64,000 nt of DNA from Dawidia soli (GCF_018598185.1 NZ_JAHESC010000013.1:87166-151165), one strand, 5' to 3'; positions 45,777-55,470 are shown, counted from the stretch's first letter. Notes: generated by a model from the sequence alone, not told the origin. Numbers and translations: made by a program.

Positions 45777-45981
45777 AACAAACTAGACGGAATTATAAAT
45801 AAGACCATAGCGAACGATATAAATATAAACTCTAAAGTCGTATTAGGAATAGCTTCGCTTATGACATCCAAAAATCTATTACCGTCAAATAACTAAAGAT
45901 CTTTATCGATGAAGTCAGGAATAGTAGCTGAACACCTGGATAAACCAAGGTAAGCAAACAATTAATTTAAACACAAAAATT

Positions 45982-46314
45982 ATGAACATTAAAAACGCAG
46001 TTCTCGGAATCGCTTCCTTGGTCCTCGCGACAGGAAGCGTGTTTGCATCGCTACCTCTGCTATCGCCAGAGTATATTAATGTGCTCTACGTTGGAGCACC
46101 TGATTGGGTCTGCACAAGAGTTCCTACGTGCCCAGGTGGAACTTTTGACTGCAGAGTGCAAGTACAGACTACCAGCGGCCCCGCATCGGCTATTGTCTAC
46201 GACAACAATACTCCGCCCACAACTTGCTCTATGCGATTAAAATCAGATACACCAATTCCCGTTCCAGTTAGTAAACCTAAACAAATTGTTGCAGTTCGCA
46301 ACATTGTTAACTAG
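45982..46314 (+). CDS. Cys/Thr-rich exported peptide, copy 2
   Basis: 110 residues and the cleanest copy. Signal MNIKNAVLGIASLVLATGSV, then VCTRVPTCPGGTFDCRVQVQ, an SGPASAIVYDNN segment and TTCSMRLK. The tail is KPKQIVAVRNIVN. Four Cys with spacing C-x5-C-x7-C then a fourth near the end. The 5' region resembles that of the other copies. A perfect 14-bp hairpin follows the stop (46323-46354). Confidence 0.72.
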   Translation: MNIKNAVLGIASLVLATGSVFASLPLLSPEYINVLYVGAPDWVCTRVPTCPGGTFDCRVQVQTTSGPASAIVYDNNTPPTTCSMRLKSDTPIPVPVSKPKQIVAVRNIVN

Positions 46315-46322
46315 TTAAATAT

Positions 46323-46354
46323 CAGTAGTCTGTTGAAGCCTCAACAGACTACTG
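46323..46354. terminator. Hairpin after peptide copy 2
   Basis: Perfect 14-bp stem CAGTAGTCTGTTGA/TCAACAGACTACTG with loop AGCC but no T-run. A decayed version (CAGTAGTC..TTG/CAA..GACTACT) follows copy 4 at about 47411-47441. It may be an RNA-stabilising or attenuating element between the tandem genes. Confidence 0.55.
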
Positions 46355-46423
46355 TAATACATAAAAACTTACCTCTCCGACTTTTGCCATCCTTAAAAAT
46401 CATCCTGTCTAAACGTTCAAATT

Positions 46424-46711
46424 ATGAACATTAAAAACTCCGTTCTCGGAATCGCTTCTTTGCTCCTCGTGACAGGAAGCACGTTTGCATCGCTACCTCT
46501 GGCACCACCAGACTATATTAATGTGCTCTACATCGGAGCAACTGATTGGGTTTGTACAAGAGTTCCTACGTGTCCCGCTGGAACTTTGGAGAGCAGAGTG
46601 CAAGTACAGATCACCAGCGGCCCAGCAATAGCAGTTGCTTACGACAACAATACTCCCCACAACTTGTTCTGTTTGATTAAGATCGACTTTAGCAACTACA
46701 GTTCCAGTTAG
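46424..46711 (+). CDS. Cys/Thr-rich exported peptide, copy 3, degenerate
   Basis: 95 residues. Signal MNIKNSVLGIASLLLVTGST and core VCTRVPTCPAGTLESRVQVQ: the third Cys is Ser. A 2-base deletion around 46662 compared with copy 2 shifts the frame, so TTCS is lost and the product ends FCLIKIDFSNYSSS. The DNA downstream still encodes the tail KPKQIVAARNIVP in another frame, which shows it was once whole. Either a decaying copy or a length-variable peptide. Confidence 0.65.
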   Translation: MNIKNSVLGIASLLLVTGSTFASLPLAPPDYINVLYIGATDWVCTRVPTCPAGTLESRVQVQITSGPAIAVAYDNNTPHNLFCLIKIDFSNYSSS

Positions 46712-46837
46712 TAAACCTAAACAAATTGTTGCAGCTCGTAACATTGTTCCTTAGTTAAACAAAAAACTTACCCGTTAGCACATTCCAATTGAAAATATAA
46801 TATATCTCAACCATCAACAGAACCAACATCCACAAAA

Positions 46838-46913
46838 GTAGCTCAGCGAATAAAACCAAACTACTCAAACTTAAACAACCACTTATCAGACTTTGCGCTC
46901 GTTAAAAATCATC
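46838..46913 (+). pseudogene. Relic of the 3' end of the propeller gene
   Basis: Bases around ACCAAACTACTCAAAC (46855-46870) and ATCAGACTTTGCGCTCGTT (46885 onward) align with 45119-45195, the 3' end of the propeller gene, in the same order. A shorter, more decayed likeness precedes copy 3 (near 46372-46405). This suggests that each duplication carried the end of the propeller gene along with a peptide gene. Confidence 0.6.
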
Positions 46914-46931
46914 CTATTTAAACGCTAAATT

Positions 46932-47406
46932 ATGAGCATTAAAAAACGCAGTTCTCGGAATCGACTCCTTGGTCCTCGCAACAGCAAGCGTGTTTGCACA
47001 GCTAGCTCTGGTATCGCCAGACTATATTAATGTGCTCTACGTTGGAGCAACTGACTTGGTCTGTACAAGAGTTCCTACGTGCCCAGGTGGAACTTCTGAC
47101 TGCAGAGTACAAGTGCAGACTATCAGCGGCCCAGCAATAGCAATTGTCTACGACAACAATACCCCTCCTACAACCTGTTCATTGCGACTAAGAGGCGATC
47201 GCCCAATCCCCCTCAAATCAGTAAACGCAAACAAATTGTCGCCGTTCGCAATATTGTTCCCTAGAGCACATGTGAAAGGTTGCAGGATTCCACAGAAACA
47301 ATACACCGGCAAACTGTTCTGTACAACCCAAACAAACAGCCTATTCACTCCAATAACCAAACCTAAAACAATAACTACCATTCGAAAATATTTGTCCCGT
47401 CGTTAG
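46932..47406 (+). pseudogene. Cys/Thr-rich exported peptide, copy 4, frameshifted
   Basis: The ATG at 46932 opens a normal leader, but six A in ATTAAAAAACGC replace the five of the other copies, shifting the frame after codon 4. Correcting the run gives MSIKNAVLGIDSLVLATASV and a full core with VCTRVPTCPGGTSDCRVQ and TTCSLRLR. A 1-base loss further on replaces the usual tail by 50 extra residues, while the DNA still encodes a KQIVAVRNIV-like tail in another frame, and a second tail-like segment KPKTITTIRKYLSRR ends the ORF. A TTG at 46969 could start a signal-less product. Phase variation by slippage is possible. Confidence 0.65.
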
Positions 47407-47470
47407 TAATCAGTAGTCGATTGACGCTCCAACAGACTACTTACATTAAGCTAACTAAATATAACAAAAT

Positions 47471-50320
47471 CTAATTCATCGTTTCGCTGGGTAATAATAT
47501 AAAAATCTGACGGTTATTAACACCCAAAGAACTACGAATCAATGCCCGAACACCTTCCACCTCCACATTTTTTAAAATCCTATCTTTGCCTAAAGATTGA
47601 GTATCCAAACGATTACCCAAGGCAATTGCCATCACCTCTTTGGAATAATCGTCATTATACAACCTGGATTGCGATCCAACCAGTGAAACCGAAGTATCAA
47701 GAGAATTTTGGTTAATACCATTTTCTACTAACATCTGAAATTCGTCAATAACACCGCGAATCATATTTTGCTCATTTCCCAATTCACAATAAAAGTGAAC
47801 ACCAATTCGAAAGACAATCGAGTCATCTGACATTTTTTCATGATTGAAGTAAACCATAGGATTAAAAACTCCCCCTTCCTTAGTCCTTAATCTATCAATA
47901 ACAGACCTCCTGAATGATTCCGTTACAATTTCTAAAGCATGAATATTATTTATATCATCTTCAATAGCACACGTACTGGTAAAATACATATAAGCTTCAG
48001 CCATTTTCTGCCTGCCATGATAAATTACAGTATCCATTCTACTACAGTCAAAAGGATTATATCCGGAACGTATCCGATCCTTCGTTCCTCTTGGAATATT
48101 ACCTAGATACCGAATAATGAGATCTCTCAGCCTTTCATCATATATATACTCACCAGAAACAGAAAAAACAAAATCAGAAACACCAGAGAATCTTTGACCA
48201 TAGATCCGCAAAGCGTCTGCAAGACTGATACTTTCCACGTCGTCAGGTGAGAAAGTGCTCTGATGATGTGTTAAATTATTCACTACCGTTCCAAAAAAAT
48301 TGCCAGAAGAAAAGTACATACTTCTAAGCTCAGATTTTTTTGTCATTCTCCAATCCTTAAACGCATTATCATCTTTTCTTGGTGATGTAAAATATAGATA
48401 CACCGCCTGCAACATGATTTCAACATCATTAATACTAGATTTACCAATAATACTTTCCAGACTATCCCCAATAAATGGAGACACATACACATTCTTCGTT
48501 TTTAGAAAATCCTCGAGTTGAAATTTATCAAAGTCACCAACGCCGCAATGCCTAACTACACTCACCGCATTGTCACATACAATTTTCTGTTTACCTTCAT
48601 AAAGCTTACTACCTCCATAACTAAAACCGTTCAGCATAATCATTTTAGATTGACCGTCAGCAACCAATCGTCTGGGCGGAAATAACAATACCTTTACGCC
48701 ATTACTCAGCTCCAAAGTTTTTATCGAATCATACAAACATTTCTCCGAAAACATCAAATCATCTGAAAATGTATTTATCACTTCCGTATCAATTAAAGAT
48801 ATTTGATCATGGGAAACAGTATCCATGGAGGCAATGTCACTTATCCTCCTCACCTCCTTTCCCCACTGTAAGAAATCCGATTGACGCGGGAGATGTTCTT
48901 TTCCTTCTGACGGACCAATAACTATAATATCAGGCATACTTCGCGTTTGTAGCCACGACTTTAGAGAATTATTAATTTCCTGCAAAGTCAATTTATCAAC
49001 CAATTCTTGAACCAAATTCCGTGCATAGGTGACGTCCGAAACAAACTTACCAGTAACGAAATGATCTATACATCTTCCTACCTGATAGCGAATGCTAGTA
49101 AAATCTGCACTAGCAAAATCTTTTAAAAGAGATTCCCTAGCAACGCGAAGCTCGCCGGCTGAAAAGCCAAAGCGCCTCAAACGTTCCAGCTCAGCGAGCC
49201 CCTGCTTGAAGGCTTCTTCCATTTGAGAAGAATCATCCAGTGCGGCCCTTAATGTAAAGAAATCCCACCCGGATTCGTAGGCATTCTTGACTATCCAACT
49301 GTTTACACTGGGAATATTATAACGTCGCGGAATATTTCTGAATCTATTGCCTAACAACACATTTAGCAACTCATCATTAACAAAAGTCCTATAATCACCA
49401 TGGGTCTTCATTTGGTTCATTATAAATTTACGTTTATAAAAGAGATCCAAACTGATCGACGTGATGGTTGATTTCGTGGCACACATAAAATTATCGCTAT
49501 CCGAGTCAGTCAAGTTACTAATATTATATTTACCAGTTCCTCTTCTCCTTTCGTATGCTCTTAAATCAGAAAAAGTCGCCACGATATTTTCCTCCATTTT
49601 CTTGGTATCAACATCTCCTATAATAATAACCGCCTCCAACTCCGGCCTATACCAGTCGTGGTAAAATTGCAAAACAGATTTCCTATCAATCTTCCTAAGG
49701 TTCGCTTCCACATTATTAAACTCAGTATCATCAAACTCAGACTTAAATTTTTTACCGCCCTCGATCGACATTGCCACGGGATTTAGCCCATTCTGAGAAA
49801 ATCTGCCTTCTTCTATAACCGCGCCAATCTGTGCACGAATTCGTGCCGAATCAAAGGTCATATTCTGTGCCCAATCACGTAAAATTAGAAGGCTATTTGC
49901 TAATAGACTCAAATCGCTATTGGGAATATTCAGTATATAACCGGTTTTCGACGGTGCAGTAAACGCTGTAATCTGATCACCAAAAAGCATTCCCTTCTTT
50001 GAGGTATATCTGATTATACTATCTAATGGAAAATTCGCGGTTCCTTCAAAAGCCAAATGTTCAATCAAGTGGGCAATCTCCTTTTTGTCCGCTGGTTCGT
50101 GTTTCGTACCTACTTTAACAATTAACCTCAATTGGATAGTCTGAGTATGATCGGTGGACTTTTTTATATAATACCTGAACCCATTCTCCAGTTCGCCTAT
50201 TTTCAGGGTCGTATCTACGGGTAGTTGGGCACTGGGGTTAAACTTACCAATGGACTGGCCATTCGAACCGTATACAATACAGCCTAAAAAACCTAAAATA
50301 AATGTTAGACTTTTATTCAT
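47471..50320 (-). CDS. M16 family (pitrilysin/PqqL-like) zinc protease
   Basis: About 950 residues from Met 50320, which starts a signal peptide (MNKSLTFILGFLGCIVYGSN). A Met at 50356, overlapping the SusD stop, is also open but gives a poorer signal. The first M16 domain has the inverted zinc motif HLIEHLAFEG (HxxEH) and a downstream Glu in IGAVIEEGRFSQNG, so it should be active. The second half is an inactive M16 copy, as in other clamshell proteases of this family. It would cut unfolded peptides in the periplasm. Convergent with the peptide array and downstream of SusCD. Confidence 0.9.
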   Translation of the reverse strand: MNKSLTFILGFLGCIVYGSNGQSIGKFNPSAQLPVDTTLKIGELENGFRYYIKKSTDHTQTIQLRLIVKVGTKHEPADKKEIAHLIEHLAFEGTANFPLDSIIRYTSKKGMLFGDQITAFTAPSKTGYILNIPNSDLSLLANSLLILRDWAQNMTFDSARIRAQIGAVIEEGRFSQNGLNPVAMSIEGGKKFKSEFDDTEFNNVEANLRKIDRKSVLQFYHDWYRPELEAVIIIGDVDTKKMEENIVATFSDLRAYERRRGTGKYNISNLTDSDSDNFMCATKSTITSISLDLFYKRKFIMNQMKTHGDYRTFVNDELLNVLLGNRFRNIPRRYNIPSVNSWIVKNAYESGWDFFTLRAALDDSSQMEEAFKQGLAELERLRRFGFSAGELRVARESLLKDFASADFTSIRYQVGRCIDHFVTGKFVSDVTYARNLVQELVDKLTLQEINNSLKSWLQTRSMPDIIVIGPSEGKEHLPRQSDFLQWGKEVRRISDIASMDTVSHDQISLIDTEVINTFSDDLMFSEKCLYDSIKTLELSNGVKVLLFPPRRLVADGQSKMIMLNGFSYGGSKLYEGKQKIVCDNAVSVVRHCGVGDFDKFQLEDFLKTKNVYVSPFIGDSLESIIGKSSINDVEIMLQAVYLYFTSPRKDDNAFKDWRMTKKSELRSMYFSSGNFFGTVVNNLTHHQSTFSPDDVESISLADALRIYGQRFSGVSDFVFSVSGEYIYDERLRDLIIRYLGNIPRGTKDRIRSGYNPFDCSRMDTVIYHGRQKMAEAYMYFTSTCAIEDDINNIHALEIVTESFRRSVIDRLRTKEGGVFNPMVYFNHEKMSDDSIVFRIGVHFYCELGNEQNMIRGVIDEFQMLVENGINQNSLDTSVSLVGSQSRLYNDDYSKEVMAIALGNRLDTQSLGKDRILKNVEVEGVRALIRSSLGVNNRQIFILLPSETMN

Positions 50321-50352
50321 TTTAAAGATTGTAAAAGTTGAAACTAGTAACA

Positions 50353-51765
50353 TCAATATCCGGGATTCTGACTGCCCAAGGACCTATTTCTCTCAAACTC
50401 AGATTGCGGAATAGGGTACAGTTTCGCATCATAGGAATACCCATCGTTTCCAGACAATATCTGATCTGCTCTCCTTGTACGTTTTAGATCCATCCAGCGG
50501 TGTCCCCATTCCGTAAACAATTCTACCTGCCGCTCGTGCTCAATGGCGATAATCAAATCTCCCTTACTAACACTTGGATTAAAATCCGAAAACAGCGGAA
50601 GCATGGCTCTATTCCGAATAGAGTCCAGATCTGCAATGGCACCCGCGAGATTCCCCTGAATCGCACGTGACTCTGATCTAATTAAGTAAATTTCAGCTAA
50701 TCGAAAGACCATACTATATTCCAGCAAACTGCCATAACTTATTCTATACTTAAACGGATAAAAGAAATCAGCGCTATCCGAGGCAAGCAAATTAACCCAT
50801 CTATCCATTCGTAAATCGTTTTCTTCGAACGACTGCAGTAATTCATTCGTGATGGCGAAGGGATTATATGGCGATATGTCAGGTGGAGCATCTAATAAAA
50901 AAACTTCCGCCTCGTTTGTATTATATGACGGCAACGACGGCCGCAGTTGCCAAATCGCTTCCCGGCTATCGCTTAAAAATACCTCATCTAAATTATCCAA
51001 TAACTCATACCTTGAGTCCTCAATAATATCGGTCGCCTGTAATTCGGCATTCTCATGATCTCCGGTATATAAATATACACGTGATAACAGCGTAGTTACG
51101 GCACACCTATTTGGTCTTGTTCTTGAATTATTTAGGTATTCATTTGACACCAGTGATTGGGCTAATCTCAGATCAGATATGATAAACCGATATACATCAC
51201 TAACTTCGTTCCTCGACAGAATCGAATTTGAAAGATAATCAGTAGTATTAACTATCGGTACCGGGCCGAACAAATTGACTAAATAAAAATAAGAAAATGC
51301 TCGAATAAAAAGAGCTTCCCCCAGAAGTTGATTTTTTAAATCCAACGCCAACCCGGAAGATTTATTCAACCCTTCAATTACATTGTTAGCTCCATAAATA
51401 GCATAATACATCGAAGTCCAAAGGGATAAAACATTGGTGTTAGTGGGCATGACCTTGTACTTCTCAAAAGCTAAGTACTCAGCATCATCCGGGTAATAAT
51501 TTAACTCGCCGCCAGACATGGCGCACAGGCCAGTTACACTACGATAACTACCACTCGCGAAGCTTCCTAACGTATTGTACATATCGCTATATATTCCTGT
51601 AACGGCCGATGTCGCAGTGACCGGATTAGAAAACACAGCATCCTTGGTAATTTGCGACTTTTCAACATCGACTTTTAGAAAATCATCACAACTCATAGTG
51701 ACTATAAATACAATTAGAACAAAAATCGTAAAAACAATATTATATCCTGAATTACTCATAAACAA
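50353..51765 (-). CDS. SusD/RagB family lipoprotein of the peptide cassette
   Basis: 470 residues. N-terminal signal with lipobox-like TMSC (FVLIVFIVTMSCDDFLKVDV), mature start LKVDVEKSQITKDAVFSN and the C-terminal HERQVELFTEWGHRWMDLKR motif and YPIPQSEFERN of SusD proteins. Partner of the SusC at 51790. With the M16 protease immediately downstream and no glycan enzyme around, the ligand may be a peptide rather than a sugar, as in RagAB-type systems. Confidence 0.92.
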   Translation of the reverse strand: MFMSNSGYNIVFTIFVLIVFIVTMSCDDFLKVDVEKSQITKDAVFSNPVTATSAVTGIYSDMYNTLGSFASGSYRSVTGLCAMSGGELNYYPDDAEYLAFEKYKVMPTNTNVLSLWTSMYYAIYGANNVIEGLNKSSGLALDLKNQLLGEALFIRAFSYFYLVNLFGPVPIVNTTDYLSNSILSRNEVSDVYRFIISDLRLAQSLVSNEYLNNSRTRPNRCAVTTLLSRVYLYTGDHENAELQATDIIEDSRYELLDNLDEVFLSDSREAIWQLRPSLPSYNTNEAEVFLLDAPPDISPYNPFAITNELLQSFEENDLRMDRWVNLLASDSADFFYPFKYRISYGSLLEYSMVFRLAEIYLIRSESRAIQGNLAGAIADLDSIRNRAMLPLFSDFNPSVSKGDLIIAIEHERQVELFTEWGHRWMDLKRTRRADQILSGNDGYSYDAKLYPIPQSEFERNRSLGSQNPGY

Positions 51766-51789
51766 TCAATTATTGTATTAACACGAAAA

Positions 51790-54700
51790 CTAAAATCTGA
51801 CTTGTATACCAAGAGTAAACATCCTAAGAGGAGGAACACTTGTACCCGTTTCTGGATCAAACCCGGAGTAATCCGAAATAGTTAGTAAATTTTGACCTTG
51901 TACGAATATCTTAGCTTGACTCAATGCTGTTCTTTCGATAATTGACGTTGGAAATGTATATGACAATGAAATCGATTTTAATCGAACAAAAGACGCATCC
52001 TCGATAGGATAATCACTTGCACTAACATACTTCGTATAGTAGTACGAATTCATAAAGTCCTGTGAGAATCTTCCCACATCGGTTACGTCCCCCTCACGTT
52101 GCCATCGATTTAAGACTGACACGGGCGCATTTCCAGCGGCACCAGGAAGTGGATACACATATCCCAGTTGCTTTTGTCTAACAAACTGAAATAGAAATGA
52201 TAAATCAAAAGAGCGGAAACTGATAGTATTATTTATGCCACCGTAATATGTAGGTCCTAACGGGCTCATAAATCTCCGATCCTTATCATCTAAAACTCCG
52301 TCATCATTGAAATCGGCCACTTCCTGACTTCCTGTCTCCGGATTTACCCCTTCGTAAGTATACAGACGTTGAACTGAAAGCGGCTTGCCAATTTCATAAA
52401 GTTTAGAATATGAAGAATTCTCAATGCCCGGAAACTCGACAAGCTTGTTCTTGTTCGCTGAAAAATTGACAGAAAAATTCCAATGAAAATGATCGGTTTG
52501 GATAGGATTGATGCCTAACATTGCCTCCCAACCTGCATTCTCAACTGTAGCATTGAAGTTTGACAACACTCCACTGAAACCAGTAATCACAGGTAATTGA
52601 TAATTGACCAGCTGATTGGACGACCGATTCCTATAAAAAGAGACTTCTAATGAAACTTTATCTTCAAGGAAGCTCAATTCAACGGCGCCCTCCAATTTCC
52701 TTGTAGATTCCCAGGAATAATTGGGATTATAAAGCGCTGTCGGGCTTAATGCCACATTGTTATCATATGGATATCTGGAGATGCTGTACGTATTATAAAA
52801 CTTATAGTCACCTATCTGATCACTTCCGGTTATTCCATAACTGGCTCTCAATTTCCCAAAACTCAAAATCCTTCTCTTGTCTCTTAGAAGTGCTTCATTA
52901 GAAAATACCCACCCTACTCCAACAGCGCCAAAATTTCCAAATTGTTTTCCAGGACCAAATCGAGATGAGCCATCCCTACGCCCCGTCAGGCTCAGTAAAT
53001 ATTTCTCTTTCCAATCATAGCCCACCCGCATAAAAAAAGCCAGGTACTTGTATTGGTTATTTGTATCAACTGTTATACTTGTAAAGGAAGCTGCCCGCAA
53101 ATTGTCCAATAAAACATCCGACAAGTATCCAAAACCAGTTATTGACTGATATTGACTGGTACTTTCTTGCAGCGACGCCCCTATTATCGCCGTAAGATTA
53201 TGACCTTCAGCAATCTTAGAATAAGTCATTTGTGGCTCTATAATCCATGATCCTCGACTACTGCGTCCAAAAGTGTTACTCCCAGTTGTGCTTGAAAAAA
53301 TAGTAGTGGGGGAAAGGGCTTCTATAGGAAACTTCAGCAGTTCCTCTCTATTTAAACCTGTAAACCCCATATTGACCTTGGCCATTATGCCTTGCCCTAG
53401 CGAGTAGCTCAGGACACTATTTACTATCAGATTACCGGCTTTGGAATTATTTGTATTCTTAAGGCCTGCAACCGGATTATTAAAGCTGTTTAGTTTGAAA
53501 TACCCAAAATCAACGATTTCCCAATTTAATGTTCCATCATCGTTGTACAGAGGAGGCGCATTGGGAGGAAGTCTTAAAGCATAATTAACAAAATTGAAAT
53601 CTTCAAAGACGCTACTTTTATCGGCGCCATACATTATTGATACTGTGGCCGCAAGTTTCTGATTGGGCGAAGAATGATTAATTGTAAAATTTCCTGTCAG
53701 GCGTTGATAGCCAAAATCACCAGGATATATGACGCTTTCTTTATGAAAACCGCCATCTAGCTTAAATGTCGTGTTACCATTTCCGCCAGAAAGGCCCGCT
53801 TGAACATCACTGATTCGCGCAGATCCCCCGAGTAGCTCCTCCTGCCAATCTGTGTTGCGCGTTTGATCCCATGTCCCATTTATATCAAAATCAAACATAC
53901 CCGGCTCTACGCCGTCATTAGCAAAAGCCTCTCTTCTCATGGCCAGGTACTGTTCTGTATTCAGCACATCCATTCTATTTACGATTCTCCCAACCCCTGA
54001 GTAAGCGCTAATGTCTACATTACTTCTATCCTTTTGTGTGCTGCGTTTGGTCGTGATGAGTATAACTCCATTAGCCCCCCTGGAACCATAGATAGCTGTC
54101 GCATCTCCGTCCTTTAAAATCTCTACACTTTCTATGCTCTCAGGATTCAGAGTGCTCAGGGGATCATAACCATAAGGCAAGGGTGATCCGCCGGAGGCGC
54201 TCGAACGTAAAGGACTGGCATCAATCGGCACACCATCAACAACAAACAGAGGACCGCTGGCACTCTCCTCCAACGTGTTATTTCGAAGACTATTACGTCC
54301 TCTTATTACCACCTTAACTGCGCCCCCAGCCCCACCGCTGTATGGCACGATCTCCAAGCCAGGTACCCTGCCTTGCAACGCCATCAGCGGGTTCGTCACT
54401 GGTTGCTTCCCAATTTCATCCGCAGTGACTTTAACAATCGAACCCGTTTTTGACCTATTTGTTGTTTTATAGTATCCTCCACTAATCTCCACCGTCTGCA
54501 ATGTAGCCACATCCGGCTCCATCGTAACATCAAACGACACCCTTCCCGTTGCATCCATCTCCACCGTCTTTAAGCCTACAAACGAAAAGACCAGTATTTT
54601 ACCTTCCTCAGGCATGTCCAAAACAAAGGTGCCTTCAACGTCGGTAGCGGTACCGATAGTAGTTCCCTTTACCAACACGTTTACGCCGGGCAATGGAGTT

Positions 54701-55176
54701 CCATTGGAATCCTTCACCTTACCGGTTACCCTCACGGAAGCCAATGTCGCGTCACCAATGCCAACAGGACTTGAAGTTCCCAAAACACCAACACTTCTAT
54801 TCCCCACCACAATCACGTTTCCCTTCACCGTGTACTCCAACCCCGTCCCTCGAAACCCCAGCTCCAACGCCTCTCGTATAGTCCGCTTTGCCGGCTCGAA
54901 CGTGATGTCGTTGTAAGGTTCAAAAGCACTGGAGTAGTATGCCGAGGTAAAGTCGCTCGCTGCTTCAATCTTCTTAATGAGCGCTTCGAGGTTTTCATGA
55001 TCCATTCCAATAAAGATCTCTTGATCGAGTCCCTGCCCGCGGGAGGGGCTTGCCGCCAGCACCGTGGCGGTGCTAAGAAAGATCATGCTATAGAGACAAG
55101 AGAGACGCATGAATGTTATAGGGTCGGTTCGGAGAAAAAAGACACTTTTATCTCTACGACGTAGAAATTTTGTCAT
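51790..55176 (-). CDS. SusC/RagA family TonB-dependent transporter with STN domain
   Basis: 1128 residues. Signal region, STN domain (residues about 55-125; GMDHENLEALIKKIEAASD, YNDITFEPAKRTIREALELG), carboxypeptidase-regulatory-like domain (VTGKVKDSNGTPLPGVNVLV), plug (FVVDGVPIDASPL, ATAIYGSRGANGVILITTKR) and barrel ending in TLGIQVRF. The STN domain pairs it with the FecR/sigma genes upstream. The 5' fifth of the gene is more GC-rich than the rest; the AT-rich composition of the island fades within this gene. Likely exports signals of, or imports, peptide ligands. Confidence 0.95.
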   Translation of the reverse strand: MTKFLRRRDKSVFFLRTDPITFMRLSCLYSMIFLSTATVLAASPSRGQGLDQEIFIGMDHENLEALIKKIEAASDFTSAYYSSAFEPYNDITFEPAKRTIREALELGFRGTGLEYTVKGNVIVVGNRSVGVLGTSSPVGIGDATLASVRVTGKVKDSNGTPLPGVNVLVKGTTIGTATDVEGTFVLDMPEEGKILVFSFVGLKTVEMDATGRVSFDVTMEPDVATLQTVEISGGYYKTTNRSKTGSIVKVTADEIGKQPVTNPLMALQGRVPGLEIVPYSGGAGGAVKVVIRGRNSLRNNTLEESASGPLFVVDGVPIDASPLRSSASGGSPLPYGYDPLSTLNPESIESVEILKDGDATAIYGSRGANGVILITTKRSTQKDRSNVDISAYSGVGRIVNRMDVLNTEQYLAMRREAFANDGVEPGMFDFDINGTWDQTRNTDWQEELLGGSARISDVQAGLSGGNGNTTFKLDGGFHKESVIYPGDFGYQRLTGNFTINHSSPNQKLAATVSIMYGADKSSVFEDFNFVNYALRLPPNAPPLYNDDGTLNWEIVDFGYFKLNSFNNPVAGLKNTNNSKAGNLIVNSVLSYSLGQGIMAKVNMGFTGLNREELLKFPIEALSPTTIFSSTTGSNTFGRSSRGSWIIEPQMTYSKIAEGHNLTAIIGASLQESTSQYQSITGFGYLSDVLLDNLRAASFTSITVDTNNQYKYLAFFMRVGYDWKEKYLLSLTGRRDGSSRFGPGKQFGNFGAVGVGWVFSNEALLRDKRRILSFGKLRASYGITGSDQIGDYKFYNTYSISRYPYDNNVALSPTALYNPNYSWESTRKLEGAVELSFLEDKVSLEVSFYRNRSSNQLVNYQLPVITGFSGVLSNFNATVENAGWEAMLGINPIQTDHFHWNFSVNFSANKNKLVEFPGIENSSYSKLYEIGKPLSVQRLYTYEGVNPETGSQEVADFNDDGVLDDKDRRFMSPLGPTYYGGINNTISFRSFDLSFLFQFVRQKQLGYVYPLPGAAGNAPVSVLNRWQREGDVTDVGRFSQDFMNSYYYTKYVSASDYPIEDASFVRLKSISLSYTFPTSIIERTALSQAKIFVQGQNLLTISDYSGFDPETGTSVPPLRMFTLGIQVRF

Positions 55177-55470
55177 ACCTTTGTATGGTTAAATCGTGAA
55201 GAAAAATTTAACAATCCAGACCATCCCGTGGGGCCTAATCCATGGGGTGGTCTTTTTTCTTTAGCACTCCGGTAGGGTATCGGCAATACAGGTACATGCC
55301 TGGGAGTACCAAGCCGGTAGGTAAGATTGCACGTAGGAGTGATCAGCCGCGGCGCGGCGTGGGTATGACGGTACTAGACCGGAGGTTGGGGATGACTCGT
55401 TTTCATAGGTTGGATAGGTTTTGGGTTTTAGGTCCTTCGCTTAGCTGCAACTAAACTGTCATGCGAAACC
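55177..55470. promoter_or_regulatory. Intergenic region between FecR and SusC with a strong hairpin
   Basis: A stem of AGACCATCCCGTGG with CCATGGGGTGGTCT (G-T pairs included) lies at 55218-55253 and is followed by TTTTTTCT on the plus strand. It could end a plus-strand transcript or act in the 5' leader of the minus-strand SusC gene, whose start is 41 bases downstream. The rest, 55255-55470, holds no gene. Confidence 0.5.
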
